Below are positions 50,889 through 62,671 of a DNA stretch of 64,000 nucleotides, one piece after another (position 1 is the stretch's first letter; each line of letters opens with the position of its first letter). Position numbers and translations under genes: made by a program. The notes beneath the pieces were generated by a model. The model made no database searches. It saw only the letters and a list, made by a program, of their open reading frames with translations, and was not told the origin of the DNA. This DNA is from Sporodiniella umbellata (Eukaryota > Mucoromycota > Mucoromycetes > Mucorales > Rhizopodaceae). The stretch lies in the NCBI GenBank assembly GCA_025677835.1, contig JAIXMR010000034.1, forward strand, positions 124,001-188,000, written 5' to 3'.

Positions 50889-51639
50889 ATGTCCATTTTG
50901 TTTAGAAAGGCGATTGCACAAAACAGTTTCTTGATCTCCCGATCAGCTGCTTTTAAGCAAAAGATTCCTTATGTTGCCTCAGCAAAAAACTTGACAAAAA
51001 GAAGTAAGAATGTAAACTTGTCGCTGTTTTTTAATAAGCAAAATAGCGTTTTTTACTAGTCTCCCAAGATTAGATCGCATTTCTGATGCTGAGGAACAGA
51101 TCAAGATTGGATCGGAATACATGCTTAAAGGGTCTATAGATTTGGTACCGTTAAAAAACTCTGATTCTTTTTAACATTTTTCTAAACATCGTAGGCAATG
51201 AACAGCTATCACAAAAGTGTTAGCATTGCGCCAAGCGGAACAGGGTTTTTCAACATTGGTGTATGCTACTTTCAAATGGGTAAAAATTAAACAAATAAGG
51301 AAAAATAAGCAAAAGTTCATATTTCTGATAATAGGCAAATACAAGGATGCTATAAACTCATTTGAGAGATCGTTAGAATACACGCCCAACTCAGCAGATG
51401 CTCATACTAATATCGCCTCTGCACACCTTATGTTGAAGGATACAAAGCAAGCTATAAAACATTTAGAGCAAGCTTCGAACTTCAACCCTCTTGACGGTGA
51501 GGTTCAGTACAATTTGGCATGTGTCTATGAAGCCACCGGAAGAATAGATGATGCAAAAACTAGGTTTGAAAGAGCAGAGATGATGGGTATTGATAAAGCT
51601 CAATCTGCATTAGAAAAAATCAAAAAAAAGCTCGCTTAA
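50889..51639 (+). CDS. TPR protein with mitochondrial-type presequence
   Basis: Exons 50889-51003, 51074-51144, 51195-51279 and 51335-51639 give 191 aa. The first about 38 residues (MSILFRKAIAQNSFLISRSA) are basic and hydroxylated without acidic residues, as in matrix-targeting signals. About four TPR units follow: EEQIKIGSEYMLKGSIDLAM, FFNIGVCYFQMGKYKDAINS, ADAHTNIASAHLMLKDTKQA and VQYNLACVYEATGRIDDAKT. Probably a small mitochondrial assembly or scaffold protein; I do not recognise the orthologue. The stop lies 38 bp from the convergent SEC15 stop. Confidence 0.78.
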
Positions 51640-51677
51640 ATAAAACACAATAGCATATTTTCACATTGCTTTTTTTT

Positions 51678-54600
51678 TTATCGAGATCCACCAATATGAA
51701 CCGAACGCAGTACTCTTGCAACATCTTCCATAGCTTTCCTTCGTATTTTTTCTTTGTGACTCAGAACAGAGTGCATCGGTAATGGTGTACGAAGTAGTCT
51801 ATTATAAGGTGTTAACCAAATATTAATAAACTACGCCCAACTTACTTTTCAAACAGAGCAGTGACATCGCGGCCATTTAATCTATTGTACTTTTGATTTC
51901 TAACTGGTGGGCTTAGATACTCCTCGGGGTTGTCGCTTACAATAGCCAAGTCTAGGAGCTGTCGAAGTTCCAAGAAAGTGTCAATTACAGTAGGGTCGCG
52001 TAGACTTTTAACAAAGTCTTCAATAAAACGAACGTCTGTATCAAAGTTGCTCAAGGCGATTTCTGTCATATTATGCTGACTGGGAGAAAGTAAAAGGCCT
52101 TTCATCGACTGATTAAGGTGCTCTAAAGCATCAAAATAAAGCATACTCTTAATAGTTTCAGGTAAGTTTAGCAAGGCTGCGTTGATCAAATTAGTCAAAA
52201 AGGTCACCAAGTCTTGCAAATTGGGACTAGGCAGGTTTTGCATTTCTTCAGACTCCCTATTGTCATGATTTACTGTTATTACATATAATTGAAAACTTCT
52301 AAACGGTTACCAATCATATTCCAAAAGTTCCAAAAATTCATCTAGTTTGGAGTTAACCAATTCAAAGACACGTCTCTCAGCTTTTCTTCGGGTTTCATTG
52401 AATGTAGATGTTGCTTTCAAGTGGATATGGCCAGATCGATGAAAAGATCTTGTCTCCATCAATAGCATCTCAAAGTCAGGACAAGTTGATTCAAAGTACT
52501 CAATGTTGATAATGATTTGAACAATTTGTGACAGGTTAGTTGAGAGAAGCTTTTTTAGTAAAATGGCGTTTACTTTCTGGATAAGTAAACTGTCAACCGC
52601 CTATTATAAAACTATTAATAAAAGATGTTACTTCTTTCTTGCAACAAGAAGCACCTTTTTCAATATATCGTCCATTTCTCCATGCGTTTGGGAAAACCCT
52701 TCGGCAAACTGGTAGAACTGGTGCACAAAAAAACTAACATCGCGACAGCATGTAGGGAATACTTTAGAAAACGGTAATCTCAGTGGGAATCTATTAAATA
52801 TATAAGCACAAAAAATACTAGTCTTATCAGCCTACATACCCGTATCTTCTAATAAACTCACGGTCAGGTCTAAAGCGGGTATATTGCATTACTTCTTTTA
52901 GCTCCTCTTCGTTCTCTACTGTCATAGGCATACACTCGTCCTCTTGCACAATCTTTTAAAGGTTATTGAATATATCTGTACAAATACATTTGAAAATATG
53001 ACTTACCTTTTCCATAACCTCGCTGTACTGATTAATAAGAAGCTCTGAATACCTCTGAAACAATGTCAGTAAGGTTTCTTGCAATGGTTTGACAGAATAG
53101 TCAAATCCCTAAAATAGCCAGGATGAGTTTTGTGAGCTTATGTAATCGCGCTTTAGCAACATTGAAAAAAAATCAAATAATACCTCAAGCGTTTGAATAA
53201 ACATCAAAAGCAAAAATTTGATTCTCAGGAACAACTTTGGATCTTTGCACCCCTTCAGACTTTCTGATACTACCAGAATAACTTTACCAGTAACCATTTC
53301 CCATAAACCATCCACTTCAGTTTGGTTTCTAAATTCTGTTGTATTGTGTAAAATCATATGCTCAATAATAAAAAAACCAACAATATCCTCTAGTAAAGTT
53401 TCAAAAGTAGTAAGGTTTCCGTCACGCAAGTTGATAGGTGTCGATAATGCCAGATTAGCTTGTGCCTACTATCCGCGTTACTCACCAAATCTTTAATAAT
53501 TTTTTAAAGAATAAAGACTTACTCTTCTGTCTTCTGAATAAGAGTTTTTAAACTCATTAGGCTTTCCAAGGGTACTGTAAACATGTATACATTTATAAAG
53601 AGGCTTGAAATCGATCTCTACTTCATCTAATATACTAGCTATTGACAGGATTTCTTAGTAATTCTTCTATGTAGTTTTTCAGTTGGATTTTCTTTTACTT
53701 TCGAGTCCTTCGTTAACAACCATTTCAATAGCAGAATTGACCTGGTGATGCTGAAGATTTTTCAATTTTGGGTTTTCAGTAGTTTTCAATCTCCAACTTT
53801 CTTGTCTTTCTTGCATACGTTGCATTGCTAACTGGCCAATTTTCCGAGATATTTCGCGCACCCTTTGGTTTGTTTGTAAGACAACTTTTTTTTGTAGTCG
53901 CTTTGTGCTCTTTCTCAACTCCTACCTAGCAAGCCATTCTTTTAATTCAAACGTTACTGTTGTTTTTATTGTGTTTTGCATTACAGGTACTCCTTGAGCT
54001 AAGATATGGAATATTAGTGTGAAAGCTTTATACAACGTAATTTTAGAGTATACCTAGCATTTTAGCAAACGTATAGTGTGTCGCTTGTCCTAGATGATCA
54101 TCGTCTAAGTTGTCCAATGTCTAAGTATAGTTAGGTCATATGTAACTGATTTGGTACTTTTACAGTTATTACCTTGAGTGCTGCATAATATTTTTTCTTT
54201 TCCAATTGTTCGTTCACTTTATCAGCAGACTCCAATACAACAAGGCTCGATTGTAAAGCTTCGATGACATCCTCAATATTTTGCTGAACTTTTTTGGCAC
54301 GGGTCAACTCTCGTTTCTATATATATAGGAATTGTGATGTATTTGTGAGCTAAAAGCGCCTTGTGTTTTTTTACTATAAATCTTTACAGTACCCTTTCCG
54401 CCCACTTGGCTCCTCTCTCTTGTAGCGATTGGTTTACTTCAGTCAATTTGCCACGTAGCTCTTTGGATTCTTGTCGTACATTAAGTAGTCCATCTACTGT
54501 ATTTACAAGTTCCTAGTTTGTTTTATTTTCTGTTTAATATGTGATTTTTTGCTGTTTTTATATCACAGATCAGATACCTGGTAATGGGAATTACACATGC

Positions 54601-54844
54601 GCTCAATTTCTGCATCCTTTTTTCTAATTAAAGCATCCAAGCTGTCCAGAAATGCCGTCTGCTTCCCTGTCTGTGTGATGTTTTTAATGACTGGGCCGAG
54701 TTGCTCGACATTCTCTGCATCATCTAAAACGGCTGAAAGCGCCAAGTCATTTCCACCAGTAGGCATGTCTACATCTTTGAACGACATGCGATTGAAAGAC
54801 TTGGAAATTTGATCTAATTCTGCCTCGTTTGTTGTTTCTGGCAT
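51678..54844 (-). CDS. SEC15: Exocyst complex subunit Sec15
   Basis: Effector of Rab Sec4/Rab11 that tethers secretory vesicles to growth sites. Fourteen exons on minus: 54844-54578, 54512-54393, 54316-54173, 54120-54054, 53998-53926, 53862-53699, 53638-53523, 53465-53184, 53108-53007, 52952-52840, 52790-52655, 52600-52311, 52256-51846, 51798-51678, all joining in phase to give 801 aa, the usual Sec15 length. Diagnostic blocks include EWLARVREISRKIGQLAM (about 215), KPLYKCIHVYSTLGK, TTFETLLEDIVGFFIIEHM, RFRPDREFIRRYGFPLRLPF, and the C-terminal Rab-binding helical bundle ending with SHKEKIRRKAMEDVARVL. The N-terminus is coiled coil. This is the most intron-rich gene of the window. Confidence 0.92.
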
Positions 54845-55346
54845 GAGAGATGTATTAAGCAAACTTGTAGATTAAAAAGAAAGCACTTCAGAGTTGTACT
54901 TTGGACGAAAACCAAAGTGTTTAATAAAATTTGATCTCCACTTCAAGTAGACACACATCCTGTTTCATGCAAGCTTGATAAAGACAAAGAAGAGTGTAAA
55001 ATTCTATTATTACGGTTACTCTCTCTTAGTCAATCTTTTGTTTGACTAAAAGCGTTTTTAACAGAAACCTTATAAGACCACTGAGTTAGTCTTAAAGCAT
55101 GTCCATTCAAATTTATAATTCTATATGGTGGTTTTTTTCTCAAAACACGAAAATTTAGGGATACTACCTGGGAATGCAAAACGGAATAGAAAGATACTCG
55201 ATAAAACACTTTATACGAAAATCAAGTAGTGTTTTATGTAATATGAGATATAATGTCTGCAATTATATAGATATATATATATGTATATGTGTATGGTTTG
55301 CTAAGTGTAAGACTTCAGCGGTACAAAAGGTAGAATAATATGTAGT
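54845..55346. other. 0.5 kb spacer upstream of SEC15
   Basis: Contains the SEC15 promoter and the 3' flank of the Cep120-like gene; both are on minus. A short TA-rich stretch occurs at 55261-55290. No gene. Confidence 0.4.
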
Positions 55347-56675
55347 TCACAACTCATATATCTCTTCTTCCAAAGAATCCCATCCCTTTACTAATCCCAT
55401 TTTTAGTTGCAAGGTGGTAAATATTTTGTCTTCATTTATGTGCCACATTCTATCGTGATCAAACACAATAAACGACTGCTCTGATATCCCATTGCCACGA
55501 CCCTTAAGGTAGACATCGGTATATCCAATAAAGTCTATTTCTCCATTATTGTATTCAACCATAAAACAAACGGATATTTTTTCTTGTGCATTTAGCCATT
55601 CTCGTGCTTCCTCTAGAGAACCCTGTAAAGGTGTTCCTTTTTGATACTCGATCACTTCCCATTTATCTTTCAAAAGGTTTACTTGTATATCGTATTCCTT
55701 ATTTATAAACGCATATCTAATAAAAGCTCTTTGGATATCGCTGTAGCCATCCATAAAAGAGGACATATTTTTCGCCTCAATCAGTTGAAAAAAAAAGCTG
55801 TATTGCTCTGTGCCTCTTCCTACAACTATACAGTCTCGGGTCAGGTCATCTTCTTCCGTATCGTTAGCTATATATCCACTCTTTTCGTCTAGGTGATTTA
55901 TATCCTCGTCCTCTGGTTGAAGATACCCGCTTTTGCTATATTCTTCATCCTCATCGTCTTCTTTTTCATCTGACGAAAAATCGCCCTCTCCAGGAAACAA
56001 ATCACTCACATCTGAGCATATCTCCATACCCAACTCACCTTCACTTGAAGGCGTCTGATTGTTCGTTCTCATAGGCAGCTGTAGTGGAGTTCCTACTTCT
56101 TTGTTGATAGCTTCAGCTGAAGCATGATTGGGCATTTCAACAATGAACAGCCCAGCTTTGATCTGCGCACGGCCATTTTCCATTCTTAACCAACTACCTT
56201 TGTTAATCACAAATTGTTGTATTTGTGTGATTTCTTTGTTTTTGCGATGCAAGCGAACTCTTTTTGCATCATTGATTTGAAGCTCTACTATTCCCAAGTT
56301 TTCTCGTTGCATTTCCTCAGATACACTCATGATTTCTAATGTGATAGTTCCCTGTCTTTTTATTAAGTTGTAAAGTATCTTATCTGATAGATAATAAATG
56401 AGTGTTGTTCTCCATTTTGGTGCTTGAGTAAAAGGTGTAGGGCGTGTGTTTATTCGTGTGTTGGGAGGAATGAGATCGTCCACCGCTTTTGGCAGTTTTA
56501 AATTAAGTCGTGATGTAATGTACAATTCCCTGTCATCCTGTACACTGAATTGTTGACCTGTTTTTTTGTGGGAGCATTACAATACAAAAAAAAAAAGGCA
56601 GTAAACAGCGAGTATACCTTCATCAATAGCCACAAGAAGAGCGTAATGGCAATTTCGTGTTAAAAGAAGTGACAT
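55347..56675 (-). CDS. Cep120-like protein with two C2-type domains
   Basis: Exons 56675-56618 and 56557-55347 give 422 aa. Residues about 10-155 resemble the N-terminal C2 domain of Cep120: HYALLVAIDEGQQFSV, LYITSRLNLKLPKAV, KWRTTLIYYLSDKILYNLIK, LGIVELQINDAKRV, and KGSWLRM...IKAGLFIVEM. An acidic, disordered middle (about 170-250, rich in D/E/S) separates a second C2/DUF3668-like region (YSFFFQLIEAKNMSSFM, FIGYTDVYLKGRG). The long coiled coil of animal Cep120 is missing. The C2 pairing is what I see; Cep120 kinship is inference from block order. Two upstream exons (about 56970-56750) could add residues in phase, so the true start may lie further out. Confidence 0.55.
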
Positions 56676-58481
56676 TATACGAATCTATAACAAAAAAAAA
56701 AAAGAAAAAGGAGAGAAGAGGAGAGGAAGGGACAATAACTTATTAGGACAAACTGAAATACTTCTTTCAAGCCTTCATACATTTTAATAGAAAAATAAAA
56801 AGAAAGAGACAAACCTAAAATATTCTTTATTCGTTCCTGTAGTGCTTTATAGTCATCCTTTAATACAAATAAATTACAATGAACAATTGGAATACGTTGC
56901 GCAATACTTCGATACATAAAAGCTGCGCACTATTAAACATAGTTGTTGCTGTACTTCTGTAAGATCAAACGGGTTACTGGATATCCCCTTAACATTTCTT
57001 TGTGATTTTTAAAGACAATAAATTACCAATTTCTTTTTTTTTTTTTTTGTCGTGTCAGAGATAACTTAAACGCTTGAGTATTTGAATGAATACCAATAGA
57101 GTACAGAAACACAATAAGTATTGACTACATTTATATAGGAGCAATTGTATTGAAAAAGAACACAATGCATACAAATCCTTTACAATTAAACAATAAGTAG
57201 GTTGAAGCTCTGTGCAACTATAAATGGTTTAACAAATGAATATTAAGAACAGAAACACTGTGTTGTGAAACAGCTCCTATACTACAAAAACTTTAGAAAG
57301 AAATAACGCCAAGCTATATCACAAGATGCATTTAGATACATGTCAAACACTTAAACTTGGGAGACAAAGATACATGCCCACTAAACGGCCAACATGCATT
57401 AGTTCAAATCAGATAATTAAGTCTTGAGAAAGCAATAAACATCACTTATTTTTTTTTCCTTTTATAAATCAACCGCTTCGACAAATACGAGTCCACGACC
57501 TTATTTAATAGGTATTGCCTAAAGCCTTAAGGTTTGAGATTTGTAAAACGATAGAATATAGGTGAATGTATGAGACTTCTATTATGTAGGCTTTGACACA
57601 AGAAACGTATACTCAAATAACCTCTTATATAACTAACATTCCAAAACTCTCCCTCTCATTTTTTTTAACTTCTACTCTTCAAATTTGCAGGAAGTAGCAC
57701 TGCTTGAAAAAATATAGTTATAAAGAAAAAAAAAGTCTCAGCAACCTAAAAACCGAGCTATCAATAAAAAGTTTTTACTTTGAAAACCCAAAATTTCTTC
57801 ATCAAAAGTGCAAATCCGATACACTGAGACACTTTAAAAATTTCTTTAGTTGAGTGCTTCAAGAATAGTTTTAGCTGTTATTTTGCCTATTATTCACTAA
57901 AGATTTTTATTTAAAAAATAAGCCTTGAAGATTGTCCTTCCGAAGGAATTAGGAGACTATCAATGTGAGCGAAACAAAAAGGTTGCTAAACAGTTTTTGA
58001 AAATAAAAGGCTCACTAATAATTTTTATGTTTAAAAAAATGTTGGAGAAAATCATTAAAAAAACGGTTGAACAAAGGGACAAAGAATAAATGTTTCCTAG
58101 TAATTGATCTTTCGACACATGTGAGTACTTGATGCTTTTAGTTTTCTTTTTAAGAAAAAAAAACTTGACTTTCTCTTTGTCAAACTACTCGAATTTGTTT
58201 TGTTCGATTCCTTCCTTCAGCAATAAACGAAACTGTTCTGAGCTGGCTGCAAACTTGCATATTGGATGACTGCGGATACAGTATTGAAGCAAGTGCTTAG
58301 CTATATTGATCGTTTTGTATCTTTGAATTTGGATTCAAAGAACCTATTCTAATGGCCGTGGACTGTGTTTTCTTTTCAAAGACCTATATTGGTCTGATAG
58401 GACAATATATGACAGAAAATAGCCACTCCGTGACCTGCAAGTTTGTACTCACAGCCTTTATCTTTGTTTCTTTTATTTTGT
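56676..58481. other. 1.8 kb spacer between the Cep120-like gene and NBS1
   Basis: Next to the Cep120-like start, minus-strand DNA at about 56995-56750 shows an ATG-led mini-exon (MLRGYP), a 48-nt GT-AG gap and an open frame (SIAQRIPIVHCNLFVLKDDY) that could be extra 5' exons or a uORF. The rest is AT-rich with no gene seen. Confidence 0.4.
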
Positions 58482-61070
58482 ATGTGGTATCTGCTTTACT
58501 CAATTTATACTAACGGAGAAGGTATAATGACTTTTTGTTCTTTAAGAATGTAGTAAGTTCCTAAAAATTTTCAGAGCAACCTACAACCACTACTCTTCTA
58601 CCAGGAAAGCAATATGTGGTTGGGAAAACAGGTGGAATAAAAACGAGCGGCAGTGCTTGCTAGGAAGGCTAACATCAGCGGTTTGATTCTTTTTTAAAAC
58701 CTTGTAGATTCGCAAATCTTAATTATGCATGACAACAGCATTAGTAAAAAGCATGTAACGTTTACTGTTGGATCTTATTCGGTTTCAAAGCTTGTAAATA
58801 CAAAAATAACTTTAACTTTCGCAAAACACACTGATCAAGACGATTCAATAGGAGGACATTAGCTTCAAACCTAGTGTCAATCTCATAGCCCATAAAACAA
58901 CTTACGGAACTCGTCTAAACGGTGACTTAATAAAAGGACAAGTACCGCTTTTACAGGATAGCGTGATACAACTAGGGAGCTTGGGATTTTATATGAGGTG
59001 ATTTATAGACTGTCTTCTTTAATCTAATCAATTCTAGGCTTCGCTGGAAAAATGTTGTCGTATGCAGGAACGCAGCTAAAAGTTTTGAAAAGAAAAAGTT
59101 AGCAAAGGCTGCCATTCGTTCAGGTAAAACAATCTTAGTAACATTTCTTTTTTTTTTCAAAGAAAAAAAAAAGTATTTACGTATCAGTAAAAGGTTTTAG
59201 CATAGTCAAAACCTGGGATGAAAGATGTACACACCTGTACATGACGGATCTTATAGTGAGTGATCGGCTGATCTATGCTTTGATTAACAACAAACCGATT
59301 GTATCAGACAAATGGCTAGATAAACTGGCGGAAAAGGGAGATATCGATGAAGCAGATAGAGGAATTGAACCTGTAATTTTGGAAAACTATGGACCTTTAA
59401 AGAAACGTGTAGAATTGATATACAATCCTGGCCGAGAGGAACTGTTCGAGGGGATAGAGTTTTGGATATATTCTAAAGAACAAGTATTGTGTGAGATGAT
59501 AAACGGTTCAGAAGTATCTGACATTTGATAAAAGGGTATTCGCTTGGATTTTTTGATAGCATTGTGTCAAGGGAGCATGAAGCTTTTAAATTTGAATGAG
59601 GATATAGATCTGACTAGTTTGAACGAGACTACACTGATCATCCAGCCGCCTGAGGAAATGCTAACCAGTGACAGGTGGATTGCTTTAGAAATGCAGTTTT
59701 GCAGTAATCATGGCTTTGTTCGGTCAATCCAGGAACACGAATTAATTTATTCGATACTTTATTGCTCAACCAATACTCTATGCAACCCTAAAACACCATA
59801 CCCTTTTGAAACTACTAATTGCACCAAACCAACATCAATAGATAAATTACGCCCAAACCAAAACATCACTGAAAATCCGCCTTCAAAGTCCGCACATCGA
59901 GCAGCTTGCTCATATCCTCTGGATGATAAACACCATATAAAAACAACATATCAACCTTCTTGCTCTCTTTCTAATAGTGACACAGCTACATTCAGCCCTC
60001 AAAGCAGCTTTACAGAAGCTTCTGAAGCAGACACAATCATGTTCAATCCTTCTAATACAGACTATCCTAATAAAGGAGAATGTCAAGAGTCTGGAGAAAT
60101 ATGCAAGTCATTAAACTCAAAAGAGTTGGATAGTTGCGATAAGGCCTCTATAGAAGCAATACCAAACGAATCAAAAAGCCTGGGTAGCTGCAATATCGCA
60201 TCCTCTTTGATTCCTAGTGTCAATCAATTTTTTGATGACTTTTTAGGGGTTTTGGATTCCCCTCCAGTGGAAAACTACCTCTCAAACGTTGAAAATGATT
60301 CAAAACCTTTGAAAACTTCCACAACAGAGCAAACAAAACCGCATGAACTATCATCTTTGTCAAACCAAGACAACAGTAACTATAATTCTCTATCTCCACA
60401 AGGCGATATATATACACCGGACACTACAGATGAACAAAACACCACCACTATACAAGGCAAAGTCTTATCAGATAATCAGGATTCGCTAAATGCACGAAGC
60501 CCAGAACCTGCCTTTCACGATATTTTTGACATGGGCTCACCTATTGCAAATTTAGATCAAGAACCAGAACCTAAAGTAGATTCACCACAACTCAAACCAC
60601 GAGAGGACAGCGAAGTGCAGGCTAAAAGGCGCCATAGCCCTGAATCCAATACTACTAAAACGGCACTAGCTGATAGCATAAGAGAGCCTCACCCTGTGTC
60701 TAGAAACACTGATCCCAAGTCTAGAGAATTAAATGGAAATCCGCCTTCACAGCAAGTGGTTTATAAACCGCTTGTCAAAAGGCCATATACTAACATGTCT
60801 GAAGTAGCCTCTTTGCCTACCGGAGTAAACTATAAACGATTTCAAAAAACAAAACAGCTACAGGGCTATGCATCTTCAGATACTATACATATATCTTGTC
60901 CTTTGGAACCAAAAAGTAATGAATATCGGATCTTCATGTTTTGTACTTAATGCTAAATTTTTTTTTTTTTTTCTGCCTTTCTTGTAGACAATAGAAGAGT
61001 GCGAAATTATAGATTAACAACTGATGAAGTTGACAAAGACATTGCAATTCGAACAAATTTGGGACGTTAA
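58482..61070 (+). CDS. NBS1: Nbs1/nibrin, DNA double-strand-break sensor of the MRN complex
   Basis: Recruits Mre11-Rad50 and Tel1/ATM to breaks. Eight exons (58482-58521, 58575-58631, 58708-58793, 58852-58997, 59038-59123, 59188-59483, 59535-60915, 60988-61070) give 724 aa. The FHA domain (1-112) starts MWYLLYSIYTNGEEQP, with QYVVGKTDSQILIMHDNSIS, KKH and TTYGTRLNG; the usual VGR arginine is Lys here. Tandem BRCT regions follow: KGFSIVKTWDERCTHLYM (about 140) and a second through LIALCQGSMKLLNL. A long disordered acidic/Ser-rich region leads to NYKRFQKTKQ (669-678), matching the Mre11-binding basic/aromatic motif, and a conserved short tail (NYRLTTDEVDKDIAIRTN). The stop is 45 bp from the convergent JMJD6 stop. 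Confidence 0.87.
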
Positions 61071-61115
61071 AGAAGAGCCAAAAGAAAAGGGCAGGACCAT
61101 CAATAAAATTTTATT

Positions 61116-62520
61116 TTAGCCTCTAGACTTCCTTTTACGTTTAGTTTTACACTTTTTACACATACATGTTCCATCACTCAAATCTGTTTCAGAGTCTGTT
61201 GAAATTACAGCTAGTTTTCGTTTCCTGGTGTTATCTTCGTTTTCAGTAGTACTTGTGCTACTGCTACTTGTAGTCGAGCTAGCAGTACTGTCGCTACTAC
61301 TACTTGGAGGGATTTGTGGTATAGTTCTGGTAGACTCTAAACGTTTGGCTATTTCGCCATAAATCTCAGGCTGTTTCTTTCCTAATTCTATTACTTTCCT
61401 AAACAACTTTTCACCTAGTTTGGGGCGTGCATGTCTTGTGTTGAGATACACGTATTCTAAATTTGTCATAGAGCAAAAGTTTTGGGTGACAGCTACAGTA
61501 TAATCAAGGTTCATGACAACATGAGCCCAACCCCCTGGAACGAAAATGGTCTCTCCGGGCTGTTGAAGTACTTCGACCATCCCCCATTGTTCACCTAGAC
61601 TCCTCTGTCCGTTCTCCAGCCTTTTCTTAAACTTGGGATACACTTGATCAAACCAAGATACACCCTCACGGTCATGGGGCTTCATAGGTGGATCATAAAG
61701 CTCTTTGGGTGTATTTGGGGGAAAGAGACACCAGCGTTTATGTCCACGAATGAGTGCATTCCAAGCTGAAGTCCCTAACGGATCTTTGTGAATACCGGTT
61801 CCACTTCGACCCCCGCCAATGACCATCCATCGATAGGGTGGTCTTCTTCCACCCGTAAGTTGAAAAAAGTCATCTGAAAAATACTTTGGTACTTTATAAT
61901 CGTCTAGTAAAGATTTTGTGTTTTTGGGTTTTTTAGATCTCGAGGATCGATAGAAGCCACTATCAAAAATATAAAGAGGCGAATCGTCCATCGTTCCTTC
62001 GTTGGTCGAATAGTATAAGAACTCTTTCATTTTCATATATACATTATTGTCGTTGTCGTCGTCTCCTACTTTGAAAGTATGTGATCGATAATTTTTTAAT
62101 AGATACTATAAAATTTAAGTCTATGGTTTTGATTTTTAGCACTTACTGCTTCCGTCCAATGTTTATTTGCTTTCCATTCATCGGTTACATGAGTAATGAC
62201 AACCGGAATATTAGGCGCTTCGTATTTGTCTATAAACTCTTTTTTTGTAGTAATTCTATAATCTATTCTAGGAACTGTATCGAGGTAGGAATCTATCCAA
62301 TAGTCATTGCGATGGAATTTCCATTTTCGCCAGTCAAACAAGTCGATTTCTGTTGTGATCGAATCAGCGTTATGTTCACTATTTTAGTTGCAGTTTTTTT
62401 TTTTTTTTTACCCGATCGAACTTTTAATTTCACCTTTTTGATCTTTGCATTATATTTCTCACTTTTCGATAATCTATGCTTTTTTTTTGCCTTTTCTGAT
62501 GAGGTGTGTTTAGATACCAT
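61116..62520 (-). CDS. JMJD6: JmjC-domain oxygenase JMJD6
   Basis: Fe(II)/2-oxoglutarate oxygenase; animal JMJD6 hydroxylates lysines of splicing factors, and arginine demethylation has also been proposed. Exons 62520-62412, 62349-62147 and 62105-61116 give 433 aa. A Lys-rich nuclear-targeting start (KAKKKHRLSKSEKYNAKIKK) precedes the conserved WRKWKFHRNDYWIDSY, VPRIDYR and IPVVITHVTDEWKA. The JmjC core has MVIGGGRSGTGIHKDPLGTS with metal ligands His210 and Asp212, Lys in HKD, and the third ligand His299 in GGWAHVVMNL. A Ser/Thr homopolymeric segment (residues about 375-395) and a basic C-terminus parallel the poly-Ser region of animal JMJD6. Head-to-head with the deacetylase gene. Confidence 0.92.
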
Positions 62521-62598
62521 AGGTTTCAGACAAAACAAAAAAAAGAGTAAAAAAAAAATTTTCTTTCTAAAATTTTAAACTTTTTGTTTTTTTTTTTT

Positions 62599-62631
<33 letters not shown>

Positions 62632-62671
62632 CGTTTTTTTAACTATACAAAATAAACCAAAAGCTATTGTA
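62521..62671. promoter_or_regulatory. 151-bp bidirectional promoter between JMJD6 and HOS2
   Basis: Both genes start from this interval in opposite directions. It is dominated by T runs (a stretch at 62588-62638 is almost all T), the poly(dA:dT) type of nucleosome-excluding promoter seen in compact fungal intergenic regions. No TATA box is obvious. Confidence 0.6.

Noticed and set aside
51074..51144. Alternative acceptor giving a longer second exon in the TPR gene (at 51060)
   Set aside because: It joins out of phase with exon 1; only the acceptor at 51073 keeps the frame with the GTAAGA donor at 51004.
59484..59528. Read-through of the Nbs1 frame to a TGA at 59526
   Set aside because: Removing GT...AAAAG (59484-59534) continues the second BRCT region directly and keeps phase, while the read-through would truncate the protein before conserved sequence.
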